Positions 33,069-41,446 of a stretch of DNA of 64,000 bases are shown here, piece after piece; the stretch's first letter is position 1; each line of letters begins with the position of its first letter. The notes below the pieces were generated by a model that was not told the origin of the DNA, did not search any database, and worked only from the letters and a program-made list of their open reading frames with translations. Where the stretch lies: the NCBI GenBank assembly GCA_002298995.1, contig DBMO01000072.1, positions 1 to 64,000 on the forward strand, written 5' to 3'. Source of the stretch: Desulfarculales bacterium UBA696 (GTDB lineage Bacteria; Desulfobacterota; Syntrophobacteria; Syntrophobacterales; Syntrophobacteraceae). Made by a program: the position numbers and the translations under genes.

Positions 33069-34475
33069 TCACGGGCTGCCTTCCATCCCTTTGCGCAGCG
33101 TAATCACCGTCACTTCACCTTTGGTATTGAAACGAACGGGTACACCGGATACTCCCGCGCCTCCGCTGGTATAGCCGCGCATTGCGCCGTATGTCCAGTG
33201 GCCGGCGAACATGTGGCGCGGAGCGCTGCTGTGGGTGAAAATCGGACCGATGCGGGGAAACAGAATCTGCCCGCCGTGACTATGACCGCAGATGTAGAGC
33301 TTGGGCGAATATTCCAAAGCTTCTCGGTAAATCTCGTTCGAATGGGCGAAAAAGATTGAAAATTCGCCAGGTGGCACATCGCTGAATGCATCGGCCAGAT
33401 TATGGCATTTGAAATAGTGGGGGTCATCGACCCCTACAAGCCATATACGCCTGCCGTCGCGCTCGATGGCCTGGGCGTCGTTTATCAGGAAGTATATGCC
33501 GTCCTCCCGCAAGGTTTCTACAATTTCGACGCAGTCATGGTTTCCAAGGATTGCGAAAATACCGTCACTGGTGCGGATTTCCGGTAAAAGCCTGCGGAGT
33601 TGATATAGCGCTTCGGCAAAGGGGCCGTATGTCTCCATCCTGTAATCGCCGCCGAGCACGCACAGGTCTGCCGGAATTTTCCGTACGATGTTCAAGAGCT
33701 TTTCAGTGAACCCTTCGATTCCATCGAGGTGGAGATCGACCAGAAAGAGAATCTTGTAGCCATCGAAGGCGGACGGGAGATCGGGAAAAGTAAAGACTAT
33801 CTCCTTTACTTCTATTTCCAGAGCATTCTTAACGCCTCGCTCGTAGATACCCAACAACTTAAAGGCCGATTTCATGAACAGGTGGTAATAGAAGGCATCT
33901 TCGAAATTGACCAGATAATGAAGAGGATTCGAAATTATTTGGCATGAGAGGAGTTCCCGGATTCTTGTGACTGGGCGGACTTTACGGGGGTAGGACTCGA
34001 AGGGCTTTTCCATAACCACGTCGTTTAGGAAGATCGAGCCTACGAAAGCACCGGCGCCGAAGACCAGGGCGCATCCAAGAACGTAGGGAAGGGACAGATC
34101 GAAATAGGGTGCAAGGAGCAGAAACGGAAACAGACCTTCGGGCGCCTGATCTATCCCCGGTACGACGTCTCCGCTGAAAAATGACATCCGCCTCTTGATA
34201 AAGCTGGAAAAGAGGTCACCCGCCATGCTCAAAGTACCTGCGCCCAGGCCTAGCCACCAGGGGAATCCAAGAACAAGAGCGGTCGCCAGACCGGCGGCGA
34301 TTCCAGCCAAAACGCCGCGGACGGTTTTGTGGCTTCCAAACAACGGCCGTCCATCAGGCAGGACATATTCGCCGTCAAAAGGTTTGGCCCATTTGCGCTC
34401 GAAAACAAGGGCCGCAAGCGGCGGGGCGAAATTAACGCACCAGAGCAGCAGGAGCAGTTTTAAAAACAGGATCAT
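33069..34475 (-). CDS. CarS-like (DUF46) membrane domain fused to metallophosphoesterase
   Basis: 468 residues. Residues 1-175 are a polytopic domain like CDP-archaeol synthase: NFAPPLAAL, PDGRPLFGSHKTVRG, a MAGDLFSSFIKRR motif and GIDQ. Residues about 240-455 are a calcineurin-like phosphoesterase with DLH, GGDY, GNHD, FAHSNE and CGHSHGGQ, closest in pattern to YkuE-type enzymes. In archaea CarS activates unsaturated archaetidic acid with CTP; bacterial homologues are uncharacterised. The fusion suggests coupled chemistry on a lipid phosphate or pyrophosphate at the membrane (inference). The ATG at 34475 overlaps the stop of the MFS gene upstream (ATGA), so both are translated together. Confidence 0.85.
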   Translation of the reverse strand: MILFLKLLLLLWCVNFAPPLAALVFERKWAKPFDGEYVLPDGRPLFGSHKTVRGVLAGIAAGLATALVLGFPWWLGLGAGTLSMAGDLFSSFIKRRMSFFSGDVVPGIDQAPEGLFPFLLLAPYFDLSLPYVLGCALVFGAGAFVGSIFLNDVVMEKPFESYPRKVRPVTRIRELLSCQIISNPLHYLVNFEDAFYYHLFMKSAFKLLGIYERGVKNALEIEVKEIVFTFPDLPSAFDGYKILFLVDLHLDGIEGFTEKLLNIVRKIPADLCVLGGDYRMETYGPFAEALYQLRRLLPEIRTSDGIFAILGNHDCVEIVETLREDGIYFLINDAQAIERDGRRIWLVGVDDPHYFKCHNLADAFSDVPPGEFSIFFAHSNEIYREALEYSPKLYICGHSHGGQILFPRIGPIFTHSSAPRHMFAGHWTYGAMRGYTSGGAGVSGVPVRFNTKGEVTVITLRKGMEGSP

Positions 34476-35689
34476 GATTTTTGCCCCGCAAATCCTTTTT
34501 CTCCGGTCGTCGGTTCAACATCTTGTGTCATTTGTTCCACGGGATACTTGAGCATCAAAGTCACCAAGAATCCAATCACGGGCAGCACTCCAATACACTT
34601 CATGGCGAAGGGCACCCCGAAATGGTCAGCGATCAATCCAAGCAGCGTCACGCCAATTCCGCCGGCGCCTATCGCGAATCCGGCCACAAGGCCCGATGCA
34701 ACTCCGAGGTTCTGGGGAAAAAGGTTCTGCCCCATGACAATAGTTACGGAGAAACTGGAGATTAAGATGACCCCAAAAAGGAATAAAGTCGCTAAAAGTG
34801 CCGCACCTTCAAGCATGAAGATGAGAGGGAACAACAGCGCGCAGCACAACATGGTGAAGCCGAGCCAGAACTTGTGGCCCCACCTGTCGGCAAGTGGTGC
34901 GCCCGTAATAGTGCCAAACGCTCCGCCCAGCAAAAAGACGCTGACGAGTTGCCCGGCGAAGACTGGGTTGCCCCTGAGATGGTTTATGTAATAGAACGGG
35001 ATGTAGGTCATCATTCCCACTTGGACCCATGTCCTCGTTATGATCACGCATATAATCGTGAAAAGTGCACGGTAGGCTAGCCGCGGCACGTTTGCCGGTC
35101 CGGCGGCGCCCACTGTTTTTCGGGATTCGGGGATGGCGATGGACCGATGAAGGATGAGGATGAGTATAAAAAAGACGAGCGCGGGCAATACCATCAAAGA
35201 AAGGGATGAAAAGCCAAGATAGTTAACGATCGAGAGTGCGGCAATAGGTCCCAGGGCCATGCCGGCATTGCCGCCCACCGTGAAAACCGACATCCCCGTG
35301 GCCATCTTTTCACCGGTAAAAAAGCGCGCGGTCTTGAAGCCTTCCGGATGATAGCTTGCGACGCCAAGGCCGCTTATCATTACCAGGAGCAGCACAGCAG
35401 CAAAATTTGACGTCAGGGGCAGAAGGCTGAAGCCGGCGCCGGCAAGAAGAGCGCCCATCGGGAGAAGGAAGGCTTTTTCCTTTTTGTCGGAGAGCAGCCC
35501 GAAAATTGGCTGTATTATGGAAGACGTAAGATTAGCCATTATAAGAACGACCCCGGCGAGGGTATAAGAGAGATTCAGGTTATCTTTTATGAAGGGCAAA
35601 ATCGCGGGCAGGGCGGACTGGTAGAGGTCTACCACCATATGTCCGCTGGACAGGAGCAAAAGGACCTTCAAATTGAGTTTTCGGGTCAT
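34472..35689 (-). CDS. MFS transporter, fosmidomycin-resistance (Fsr) type
   Basis: 405-residue protein with about twelve membrane helices. The N-terminal SGHMVVDLYQSALPAILPFI and the YHPEGF stretch (about residue 106) are characteristic of the Fsr branch of the major facilitator superfamily. It is a probable drug or metabolite exporter; the substrate is unknown. The frame extends to 35797, but the ATG at 35689 fits the family N-terminus. Its stop overlaps the CarS-phosphoesterase start, placing both in one transcript. Confidence 0.88.
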   Translation of the reverse strand: MTRKLNLKVLLLLSSGHMVVDLYQSALPAILPFIKDNLNLSYTLAGVVLIMANLTSSIIQPIFGLLSDKKEKAFLLPMGALLAGAGFSLLPLTSNFAAVLLLVMISGLGVASYHPEGFKTARFFTGEKMATGMSVFTVGGNAGMALGPIAALSIVNYLGFSSLSLMVLPALVFFILILILHRSIAIPESRKTVGAAGPANVPRLAYRALFTIICVIITRTWVQVGMMTYIPFYYINHLRGNPVFAGQLVSVFLLGGAFGTITGAPLADRWGHKFWLGFTMLCCALLFPLIFMLEGAALLATLFLFGVILISSFSVTIVMGQNLFPQNLGVASGLVAGFAIGAGGIGVTLLGLIADHFGVPFAMKCIGVLPVIGFLVTLMLKYPVEQMTQDVEPTTGEKGFAGQKS

Positions 35690-35833
35690 AATGGGTATCC
35701 AAAAAAACCATAAAATATGTTGCCGTAAAGATTGCGTCCGGTTAAACCGGCGGGGCGCGAAGGGTATAGAGCTAACCCGATTCCAGCGGGAGTTCAACAG
35801 TTATCCGCGCCTTTTCAGGCGGGAGGTCCTTAG

Positions 35834-36391
35834 ATGAGCCCTCCTGGCGGCCACAAAACATACCTGGCAATCCTGCTGGTTGCAGTCGTTGTTTTCTCGA
35901 TGTTGCTCCGGAGATCTTTCTTCGGCGCTCAGCCGCCCCGGTCGGATGCTCCAGCAACGGTTGCGGTAGAAGTGTCGGGGGAGGTCCCCTCTCCCGGAAT
36001 TTACCTAGTGTCTCGGGATCGGGCCACGGTTTCCAATGCACTTTTGACTGCCGGGTTGAGCGGTATTGAAGCCGATGGCATGCGCAAACTCGAATCCGGG
36101 GAATCTTTGGCGGTGGTGAAAACCGAAAATGGTTTTCGGGTGATCGCGGGACAAATGCAAGCTTCGGCGCGACTGGCCCTGGGCCTTAAAATAGATGTTA
36201 ACTCGGCATCAGAGGAAGATCTTATGCTGGTACCCCAGATGCGCCCGGAGTTTGCGGCGGCCATCGTTAAGGGCCGCATCGACAGGCCTTGGGAAAAGGT
36301 AGAGGATCTTGCCCAGATACACGGAATTGGGCCTAAAACAGTCCAAAAATTCGAGGAGTTCCTGGATGCATCACCACGGGGACGCAAATGA
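35834..36391 (+). CDS. ComEA-like protein: membrane anchor, SLBB and helix-hairpin-helix domains
   Basis: 185 residues. An N-terminal membrane anchor (about 8-24) is followed by an SLBB-like beta domain (VAVEVSGEVPSPGIYLV near 43-57). A helix-hairpin-helix pair lies near the C-terminus (IDVNSASEEDLMLVPQMRP and IHGIGPKTVQKFEEFLD). ComEA binds incoming DNA at the membrane in competent bacteria. Alone, without ComEC here, it could equally be a general HhH protein. GGGAGG lies eight bases before the ATG at 35834. Confidence 0.85.
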   Translation: MSPPGGHKTYLAILLVAVVVFSMLLRRSFFGAQPPRSDAPATVAVEVSGEVPSPGIYLVSRDRATVSNALLTAGLSGIEADGMRKLESGESLAVVKTENGFRVIAGQMQASARLALGLKIDVNSASEEDLMLVPQMRPEFAAAIVKGRIDRPWEKVEDLAQIHGIGPKTVQKFEEFLDASPRGRK

Positions 36392-36440
36392 AGGCGCGGG
36401 GAAGCCGATCTCTCTGGGGTCTGAACGAATCGTTGCCGGA

Positions 36441-36520
36441 GGCGGAATTTCCGCCTTGGCCCCTCTTTGCGACCCTACATTCGGGTGATGTGGGTTGCAA
36501 ATGTGGTATCGAATGTAGGG
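36441..36520. repeat. Inverted repeats after the ComEA-like gene
   Basis: GGCGGAATTTCCGCC is a palindrome at 36441-36455. The arms CCCTACATTCG (36473-36483) and CGAATGTAGGG (36510-36520) are perfectly complementary across 26 bases. They sit between the convergent ComEA-like and glycosyltransferase genes and may end both transcripts, although there is no good T-tract. Confidence 0.45.
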
Positions 36521-36539
36521 ACGTGGATGCAAAAAACAG

Positions 36540-38180
36540 CTAGATTCTAACCATGTTGCTCATCCGCCTGAGGAAGTGTTTTATTCGCCGGGATAGGGAA
36601 GACTTCTGCTTTCGAGGGGTTATTTTCCTGAGGTGGTCGGCGGCCCAACTCGGGAAAACCCCACTTCGGACTATTTCGGAAACAAAGGACGCATAACTGT
36701 AATTCCAATGCGTCCTGTCCTTTTGCGAAACGGTGGTGCCGCCGTGGCGGGAAACCCCGGCGATGAGCAGCGGGACGTTTATTACGGTGGCCGAAGAGCT
36801 TGCAATCAAAAAAAGCGCATAATCCTCGCAGTAATCTCCCGTCAGGGTGAACCTTGAACAAATATCTTTCAGCATGGCCGCGGGATAAATAACCGAGCAA
36901 AATGGTATCGGATTTTCTCCAAGGACGCACTCCTGGTAGTCATCCGATTTGTAAATGCCGACTTTTCTGGACTTTATCGGGAAAGTGTCCTCTCCGGACC
37001 ACTCTTCGTCGAATATTGCCGAGTCGCCCACGAAAACTGTTTTCCGCGACAAGAAGGGCGGCAGATACGGCAGGGATTCGGGGTAGACGAAATCGTCATC
37101 ATCAACGAACCATACGAACGAATCAGCGTCTATACAATCGACAGCGCTCTTGATGGCGCAAACCCTGGGGTATGAGCCCCGTGACGGGTTTTCGCGGGGG
37201 ATGGTGAACTCGATGTCTGGGTAATCAGCTGATATCCAGTCAGTCCCGACAGTCGATGGAGCAAGGTTGTTTGCCGCCAGCACGACTTTGAGGTCAAGCA
37301 TATCCCGGCTGAATGAGTCCGCCATGCGAACAGTATCAAGAAGGCGCCTCAGCCGATTCGGCCTCTCGAGGCGGGTCCTGACCACTATGTTCAGTGTCGG
37401 TTTGGGTTTAGACCTGTAAAGGTCCTTGATCACCGAGGCAACATGGGAATAGTAGTCAAGGCGGGTATCGTCGCTGTTTTTTCTCAGATGCTCGACGCTG
37501 TTGTCCAGCTTTATCGCGCCGTAAACGGTATCGATGGACTTGTTTAAAAATGTTGCTGACCAGTATTTTCTGAATTTCGATTTACTCGACTCGGCTTTGC
37601 AGGAATATTCATCCACGTCTGTCTGGTCGAATACGTACAAGGCCGAATCCGCCGCCGAGACAAGGCCTCTTCTGTAGCCTTCCATAACCAGCACGAGTCC
37701 CGGTACGGACAATCCGCGCAGGTCGTCGGGGATTCTTACCGAGCGCTCTCTTAAATTCCGGATATTTAAAAGCAGTGTGTTTCCGTCAAGGGCTGTTACC
37801 GGCCGGGGTTTTCCAGAGCATGGAGGAATGATTTTGCAAAAACGGGTTTGAAGGTATTGGACTTTGCGGTGGGATATGAACTCAATTCCGCAGTTTCCGA
37901 TAACGGCCCACCGTGTCGCGCCGAATTCCTCGTTCGCCGCCTCGATTGCCGAATCAACAGCCGATCCGATGCCGACGGGCCAGAAAATTTTACCCCTGCT
38001 CACCAGCGCGTAGTCGCTAGTGCAATTCTCGATAATCGAGTTGATAAGCTTGCAGTAGTCGCCGCCACGGACCGCCTCGATCGGGCCAAAACCGTATTTT
38101 TCACCGGATTCGAGCGCCGCGGATTTGAGTTTCCCGCTATAAACGAACCTGTATAAGGAAACACTGTACTTTGAATCCAC
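36540..38180 (-). CDS. Two-part protein with C-terminal GT-A glycosyltransferase domain
   Basis: 546 residues. The N-terminal half (about 1-250) has a SGKLKSAALESGEKYG start and strand-helix pattern that may be a second, decayed glycosyltransferase domain. The C-terminal half has LNIVVRTRLERPNRLRRLLDTV (about 268) and a metal-site VWFVDDDDFVYPE near 375. No membrane helix. The start is a GTG at 38180 that overlaps the stop of the upstream GT2 gene by one base (TAGTG). It is probably involved in O-antigen or other surface glycan assembly; substrate unknown. Confidence 0.75.
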   Translation of the reverse strand: MDSKYSVSLYRFVYSGKLKSAALESGEKYGFGPIEAVRGGDYCKLINSIIENCTSDYALVSRGKIFWPVGIGSAVDSAIEAANEEFGATRWAVIGNCGIEFISHRKVQYLQTRFCKIIPPCSGKPRPVTALDGNTLLLNIRNLRERSVRIPDDLRGLSVPGLVLVMEGYRRGLVSAADSALYVFDQTDVDEYSCKAESSKSKFRKYWSATFLNKSIDTVYGAIKLDNSVEHLRKNSDDTRLDYYSHVASVIKDLYRSKPKPTLNIVVRTRLERPNRLRRLLDTVRMADSFSRDMLDLKVVLAANNLAPSTVGTDWISADYPDIEFTIPRENPSRGSYPRVCAIKSAVDCIDADSFVWFVDDDDFVYPESLPYLPPFLSRKTVFVGDSAIFDEEWSGEDTFPIKSRKVGIYKSDDYQECVLGENPIPFCSVIYPAAMLKDICSRFTLTGDYCEDYALFLIASSSATVINVPLLIAGVSRHGGTTVSQKDRTHWNYSYASFVSEIVRSGVFPSWAADHLRKITPRKQKSSLSRRIKHFLRRMSNMVRI

Positions 38181-39067
38181 TACGAAAATCTTTCACGGTG
38201 GTAGAGGTTAAAGCCCGTTATTTTCACCTTGTCCGAGAGCTTGCGATGGATATTCCCACCGATGAGGGGGGCTCGGCCGGGCAGATCTCTTTTCAGCTGC
38301 TCGTAGGATTTCATCACTTCCTGCTTGAAGTTGGCGGGGTAAGACCTTCGCAGGAATTTGGCGATAGCTTTTCTCTCGGCTCTTTCCCCCCAGTATTTGT
38401 AGGCGAGGTAGATGAAATTGCGTGCGGTCCAGAAATTTTCCAAGTAGTAGCGGTGGGCTTTATATTCGAAATGAGCCCCGGTGAAATGGTATCCAACCGC
38501 CCTTGGGCAGTAAACAACTTTAAAGCCGTTTAGCCACGCCCTCCATGAAAGATCGACGTCTTCGCAATACATCCAGAAGTTTTCGTCAAAGCCCCCAACC
38601 TGCCTGAAAAAGGAAGAGTCTATCAGCAGAAAAAACCCACTCGCCCAGGGAGTGTATCCGGTTGACTCATCATATTCCTTCGGATGCTCGAATGGCTGTT
38701 GCCTGGCTTCTACAAGCGCTGCGTCCGGATTGGCGGCTCGGGTGCTCATAAGCTCGGAGATGCAGAACTGGTGGCAATAAACGTCTGGATTGGCAATAAT
38801 GAAGAAATCTTTCGGCTCTGCCTTGGAATATGCGAAATTATGTGCCTCGCCGAAGCCGCAGGGAACTCCTTTGCTCAGTTCCTCGATCCTGAGATTTCCG
38901 ATTCGGGTAGGCCCGTCGTAGATACTGTCCATGCCCGTGTAATTTACGAGGTACAGGCAAATCTCAGGCACATTCTTCTGGTTGCAAAGCGATGGAATGA
39001 GCCATGCGCGGAGCTTTTCCACCTCTTTGGACGAGGCGGAACAGAATATGCTTATGGTTTCACTCAC
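38180..39067 (-). CDS. GT2 glycosyltransferase (rhamnosyltransferase-like)
   Basis: About 295 residues. FFIIANPDVYCH carries the DXD-like acidic site, followed by ASGFFLLIDSSFFRQVGGFDENFWMYCEDVD (read as two parts: FFLLIDSSFFRQVGGFDE and FWMYCEDVDLSWR), the catalytic and acceptor region of inverting GT2 rhamnosyltransferase-like enzymes. The frame extends to 39184 through a dispersed repeat. I place the start at the GTG at 39067, where GGGGA lies about five bases upstream. It is coupled to the downstream glycosyltransferase gene by a one-base overlap. Confidence 0.82.
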   Translation of the reverse strand: MSETISIFCSASSKEVEKLRAWLIPSLCNQKNVPEICLYLVNYTGMDSIYDGPTRIGNLRIEELSKGVPCGFGEAHNFAYSKAEPKDFFIIANPDVYCHQFCISELMSTRAANPDAALVEARQQPFEHPKEYDESTGYTPWASGFFLLIDSSFFRQVGGFDENFWMYCEDVDLSWRAWLNGFKVVYCPRAVGYHFTGAHFEYKAHRYYLENFWTARNFIYLAYKYWGERAERKAIAKFLRRSYPANFKQEVMKSYEQLKRDLPGRAPLIGGNIHRKLSDKVKITGFNLYHRERFS

Positions 39068-39105
39068 TAGTTCCCCGTTGCCGATAAAAGGAGAGAGCCA
39101 ACACC

Positions 39106-39132
39106 GGTGAGCACGATAAAACCGTGCCCACC
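39106..39132. repeat. GGTGAGCACG/CGTGCCCACC hairpin, dispersed repeat family
   Basis: Arms 39106-39115 and 39123-39132 pair with one mismatch across 7 bases. They share the TGRGCAC/GTGCCCA core with the element at 9598-9717. It lies between the M32 carboxypeptidase and the GT2 gene. Confidence 0.55.
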
Positions 39133-39177
39133 TTACACCCCCTAGCAAAAATTTTGGCACTCGTTTATAAAACAGGA

Positions 39178-40689
39178 TCAGCACAGCGCGTAAAGCATAC
39201 CATACTTCTTGTCCAGGTAATCGATCAAGTGCCTCGGGTTCAATTCCTCGCCGGTAACCGTTTTTACAAGTGCACGTGGAAGATAACGGCTTCCCTGGGA
39301 GTAAATTTTCCCTCGAAACCAGGCAAGGAATGGGCCGAAATGGCCGGCTTCGAAAAATGATTCGGGATCTCCAATGTCTTTTGCCGCTTTTGCGTAAAAT
39401 TGGGCCGCGTAGACAGTCCCGAGTGCGTAGCTTGGAAAATACCCGAAAGCCCCGGCGGCCCAGTGCACGTCCTGCATCACCCCTTGTGCGTAATCGGGAG
39501 GTTTTATGAGGAGGTATTTTTTCATTTTCTCATTCCAGGCATGCGGCAGGTCCTCGACTTCGATTTCACGCCCGATGAGCGCCTTTTCGAGTTCGAATCG
39601 CAATATCACGTGCAGGTTGTAGGTTACCTCGTCGGCCTCGGTGCGGATTAAACCAGGCTGAACACGGTTAACGGCGAAATGAAATGAATCCCGCGGTATG
39701 GACTCCAGCCATGGAAAATGCGTTTGCAGCGACGGATAAAACATTTTCCAGAACCCGGTGGAGCGCGCTATCATGTTTTCCCACATCAGTGACTGGGATT
39801 CGTGTATTGCCATTGAGACGGCAGTGCCGCGCGGAGTGCCCCAGTGTTCGGGGGGAAGCCCCTGTTCGTATAGGGCATGGCCCGATTCGTGGATTGCGCT
39901 GAAGAGTGCCTCGGCAAAGGAATCTGCCCTGTACCGGGTGGTGATGCGAACGTCACCGGGGCCAATTGCTGAAGTAAAGGGATGAGAGGAGCGGTCGATC
40001 TGGCCCGAATCAAGGTCATATCCTACCCGCCCGGTAATTTGGCGAATCAGCTCTTTCTGCTTCCAGATGGGTGAATATCCCTGCAAAATCTCCGGGTCGG
40101 GCTGAAAAGGGCTCTCGCGAATTTCATTGGTGAGATCGATAAGGGGCTTTACCATTTTGCTGAAAATGGCCGCTAAGCTCTCAGCGGTTTCTCCTGGTTC
40201 AAACTGTTTGATAAGACTGTCATAGGCGGTGCCTGTAGTGGTTAGCCGACCCGCTTCCTCGCGCTTTAATTCGACCAGGGACCCGAGATGCGGCATAAAA
40301 GATTGCCAGTCGTTTGCCTGCCGCGCTGACTGCCAGGCCATTTCGCATTCGGATGAAATCCTGGCAATCTGGACGGCAAGCCATTCGGGTATCTTTTTTG
40401 CCCGGTCGTAAGCCCTTCGCCACTCTCGCACGTTCACGGCCTCATCGGATAGCTTGTTGCGAACAAGGCTCGATCCTTCGACGTCTCCCAGCATGTCGCC
40501 GATCTTGGGATCTGTTTTCCTCCCGCTTATAAGTCCGGCTAGTGTCGTGATCTGGGCTGCACGATTGGCCTGGCCTCCCTTGGGGAGGTGGGTGCGCTGG
40601 TCCCACCCCAGGAGTTCTCTTATGGAATCATACCGCGCATTTATCCTGTGGTGCTCGACAAGCCACTCATAAGCCTTCCTCGGCCTCAT
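39178..40689 (-). CDS. M32 family carboxypeptidase (thermostable carboxypeptidase 1 / Taq)
   Basis: 503 residues, normal for the family. The zinc site is HESGH near residue 268 with the downstream glutamate in IHESQSLMWEN near 295. The RTEADEVTYNLHVILRFELE (about 348) and GTVYAAQF segments are also typical. It removes C-terminal residues from peptides in the cytosol with broad specificity. The frame is open upstream to 40830, but the ATG at 40689 has a very strong GGGGAGGGGG seven bases before it. It is transcribed away from the nuo operon. Confidence 0.93.
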   Translation of the reverse strand: MRPRKAYEWLVEHHRINARYDSIRELLGWDQRTHLPKGGQANRAAQITTLAGLISGRKTDPKIGDMLGDVEGSSLVRNKLSDEAVNVREWRRAYDRAKKIPEWLAVQIARISSECEMAWQSARQANDWQSFMPHLGSLVELKREEAGRLTTTGTAYDSLIKQFEPGETAESLAAIFSKMVKPLIDLTNEIRESPFQPDPEILQGYSPIWKQKELIRQITGRVGYDLDSGQIDRSSHPFTSAIGPGDVRITTRYRADSFAEALFSAIHESGHALYEQGLPPEHWGTPRGTAVSMAIHESQSLMWENMIARSTGFWKMFYPSLQTHFPWLESIPRDSFHFAVNRVQPGLIRTEADEVTYNLHVILRFELEKALIGREIEVEDLPHAWNEKMKKYLLIKPPDYAQGVMQDVHWAAGAFGYFPSYALGTVYAAQFYAKAAKDIGDPESFFEAGHFGPFLAWFRGKIYSQGSRYLPRALVKTVTGEELNPRHLIDYLDKKYGMLYALC

Positions 40690-41005
40690 TTTCCCCCTCC
40701 CCGAGTTCCTGATGGCGTGAGCACGAACAAAGCTGCGCGGACTGGCTGAACCGAGGCCAGGCGCGGTCTCGGAAGCAGGGCTGCCGCGGCAGCTTTTCTT
40801 GACTTTTTTCCCCACGTTCTTAGATTCCACCTACTTCAGACGGCTCCCGGAAGGCCAAAATCGAGCGATTACCCATTGTTAACGTGGCAGTCGGCACGCG
40901 AGCCGCAGGGAGAAGAATAATACACAAAATGCCGGACGATGCTAACATTATGCGAGTCCGTCATTCATCACCGCGGCGATTTTGACCTCTTCCCGAAGGG
41001 CTTTT
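40690..41005. promoter_or_regulatory. 316-base divergent spacer between M32 carboxypeptidase and nuoA
   Basis: No gene seen. It should hold the nuo promoter and the carboxypeptidase promoter, but no convincing -35/-10 pair was found. A GCTGCC/GGCAGC palindrome (40780-40793) is followed by TTTTCTTGACTTTTTT on the plus strand. No plus-strand gene precedes it, so a terminator role is doubtful. Confidence 0.3.
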
Positions 41006-41446
41006 ATGGAATCCCTGCCTCAGAACGCGGCGCAATTGATGTCGCCGTGGAACCCCGGAGTCTTTGCCCTGGCGGTTTACACCGGTGTGGTGATCGTGAT
41101 GATCGCTCTCCTTCTCTATGTCACCGGCCGTCTTGGGCCGAGGCGGCAAAATCCGATAAAAGAAAGCCCCTACGAGAGCGGAATGTCCCCCACAGGATCG
41201 GCCAGGTTCCTTTACCCCGTGCCGTTCTACCTTGTGGCGACATTCTTTTTGGTATTCGACGTCGAGGCGGTCTACATATTCTCGTGGGCCGTCGCATTCA
41301 GGGGCCTTGGCTGGGTCGGGTGGCTCCAGATGAGCTTTTTCATAATCGTGCTTTTTCTAAGCCTCATATACATCTGGAAAAAAGGAGGGCTTGATTGGGG
41401 ACCCGAGGCCGGCGGGGGGACGGGGATACGCAAACCCGGACTCTAA
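41006..41446 (+). CDS. nuoA: NADH-quinone oxidoreductase subunit A
   Basis: 146 residues, three membrane helices (about 20-42, 75-97, 102-122). The conserved loop [16 protein letters not shown] lies near 52-67 and [14 protein letters not shown] near 82. It is a small membrane subunit at the quinone-channel end of complex I. The start ATG at 41006 follows AAGGG. The 3' end overlaps the nuoBCD reading frame by 52 bases, unusually long for this junction. First gene of the operon. Confidence 0.93.
   Translation: MESLPQNAAQLMSPWNPGVFALAVYTGVVIVMIALLLYVTGRLGPRRQNPIKESPYESGMSPTGSARFLYPVPFYLVATFFLVFDVEAVYIFSWAVAFRGLGWVGWLQMSFFIIVLFLSLIYIWKKGGLDWGPEAGGGTGIRKPGL

Noticed and set aside
40780..40805. 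Rho-independent terminator on the plus strand before nuoA
   Set aside because: The GCTGCC/GGCAGC palindrome with T residues fits the shape, but no plus-strand gene lies upstream and the stem is only six pairs.
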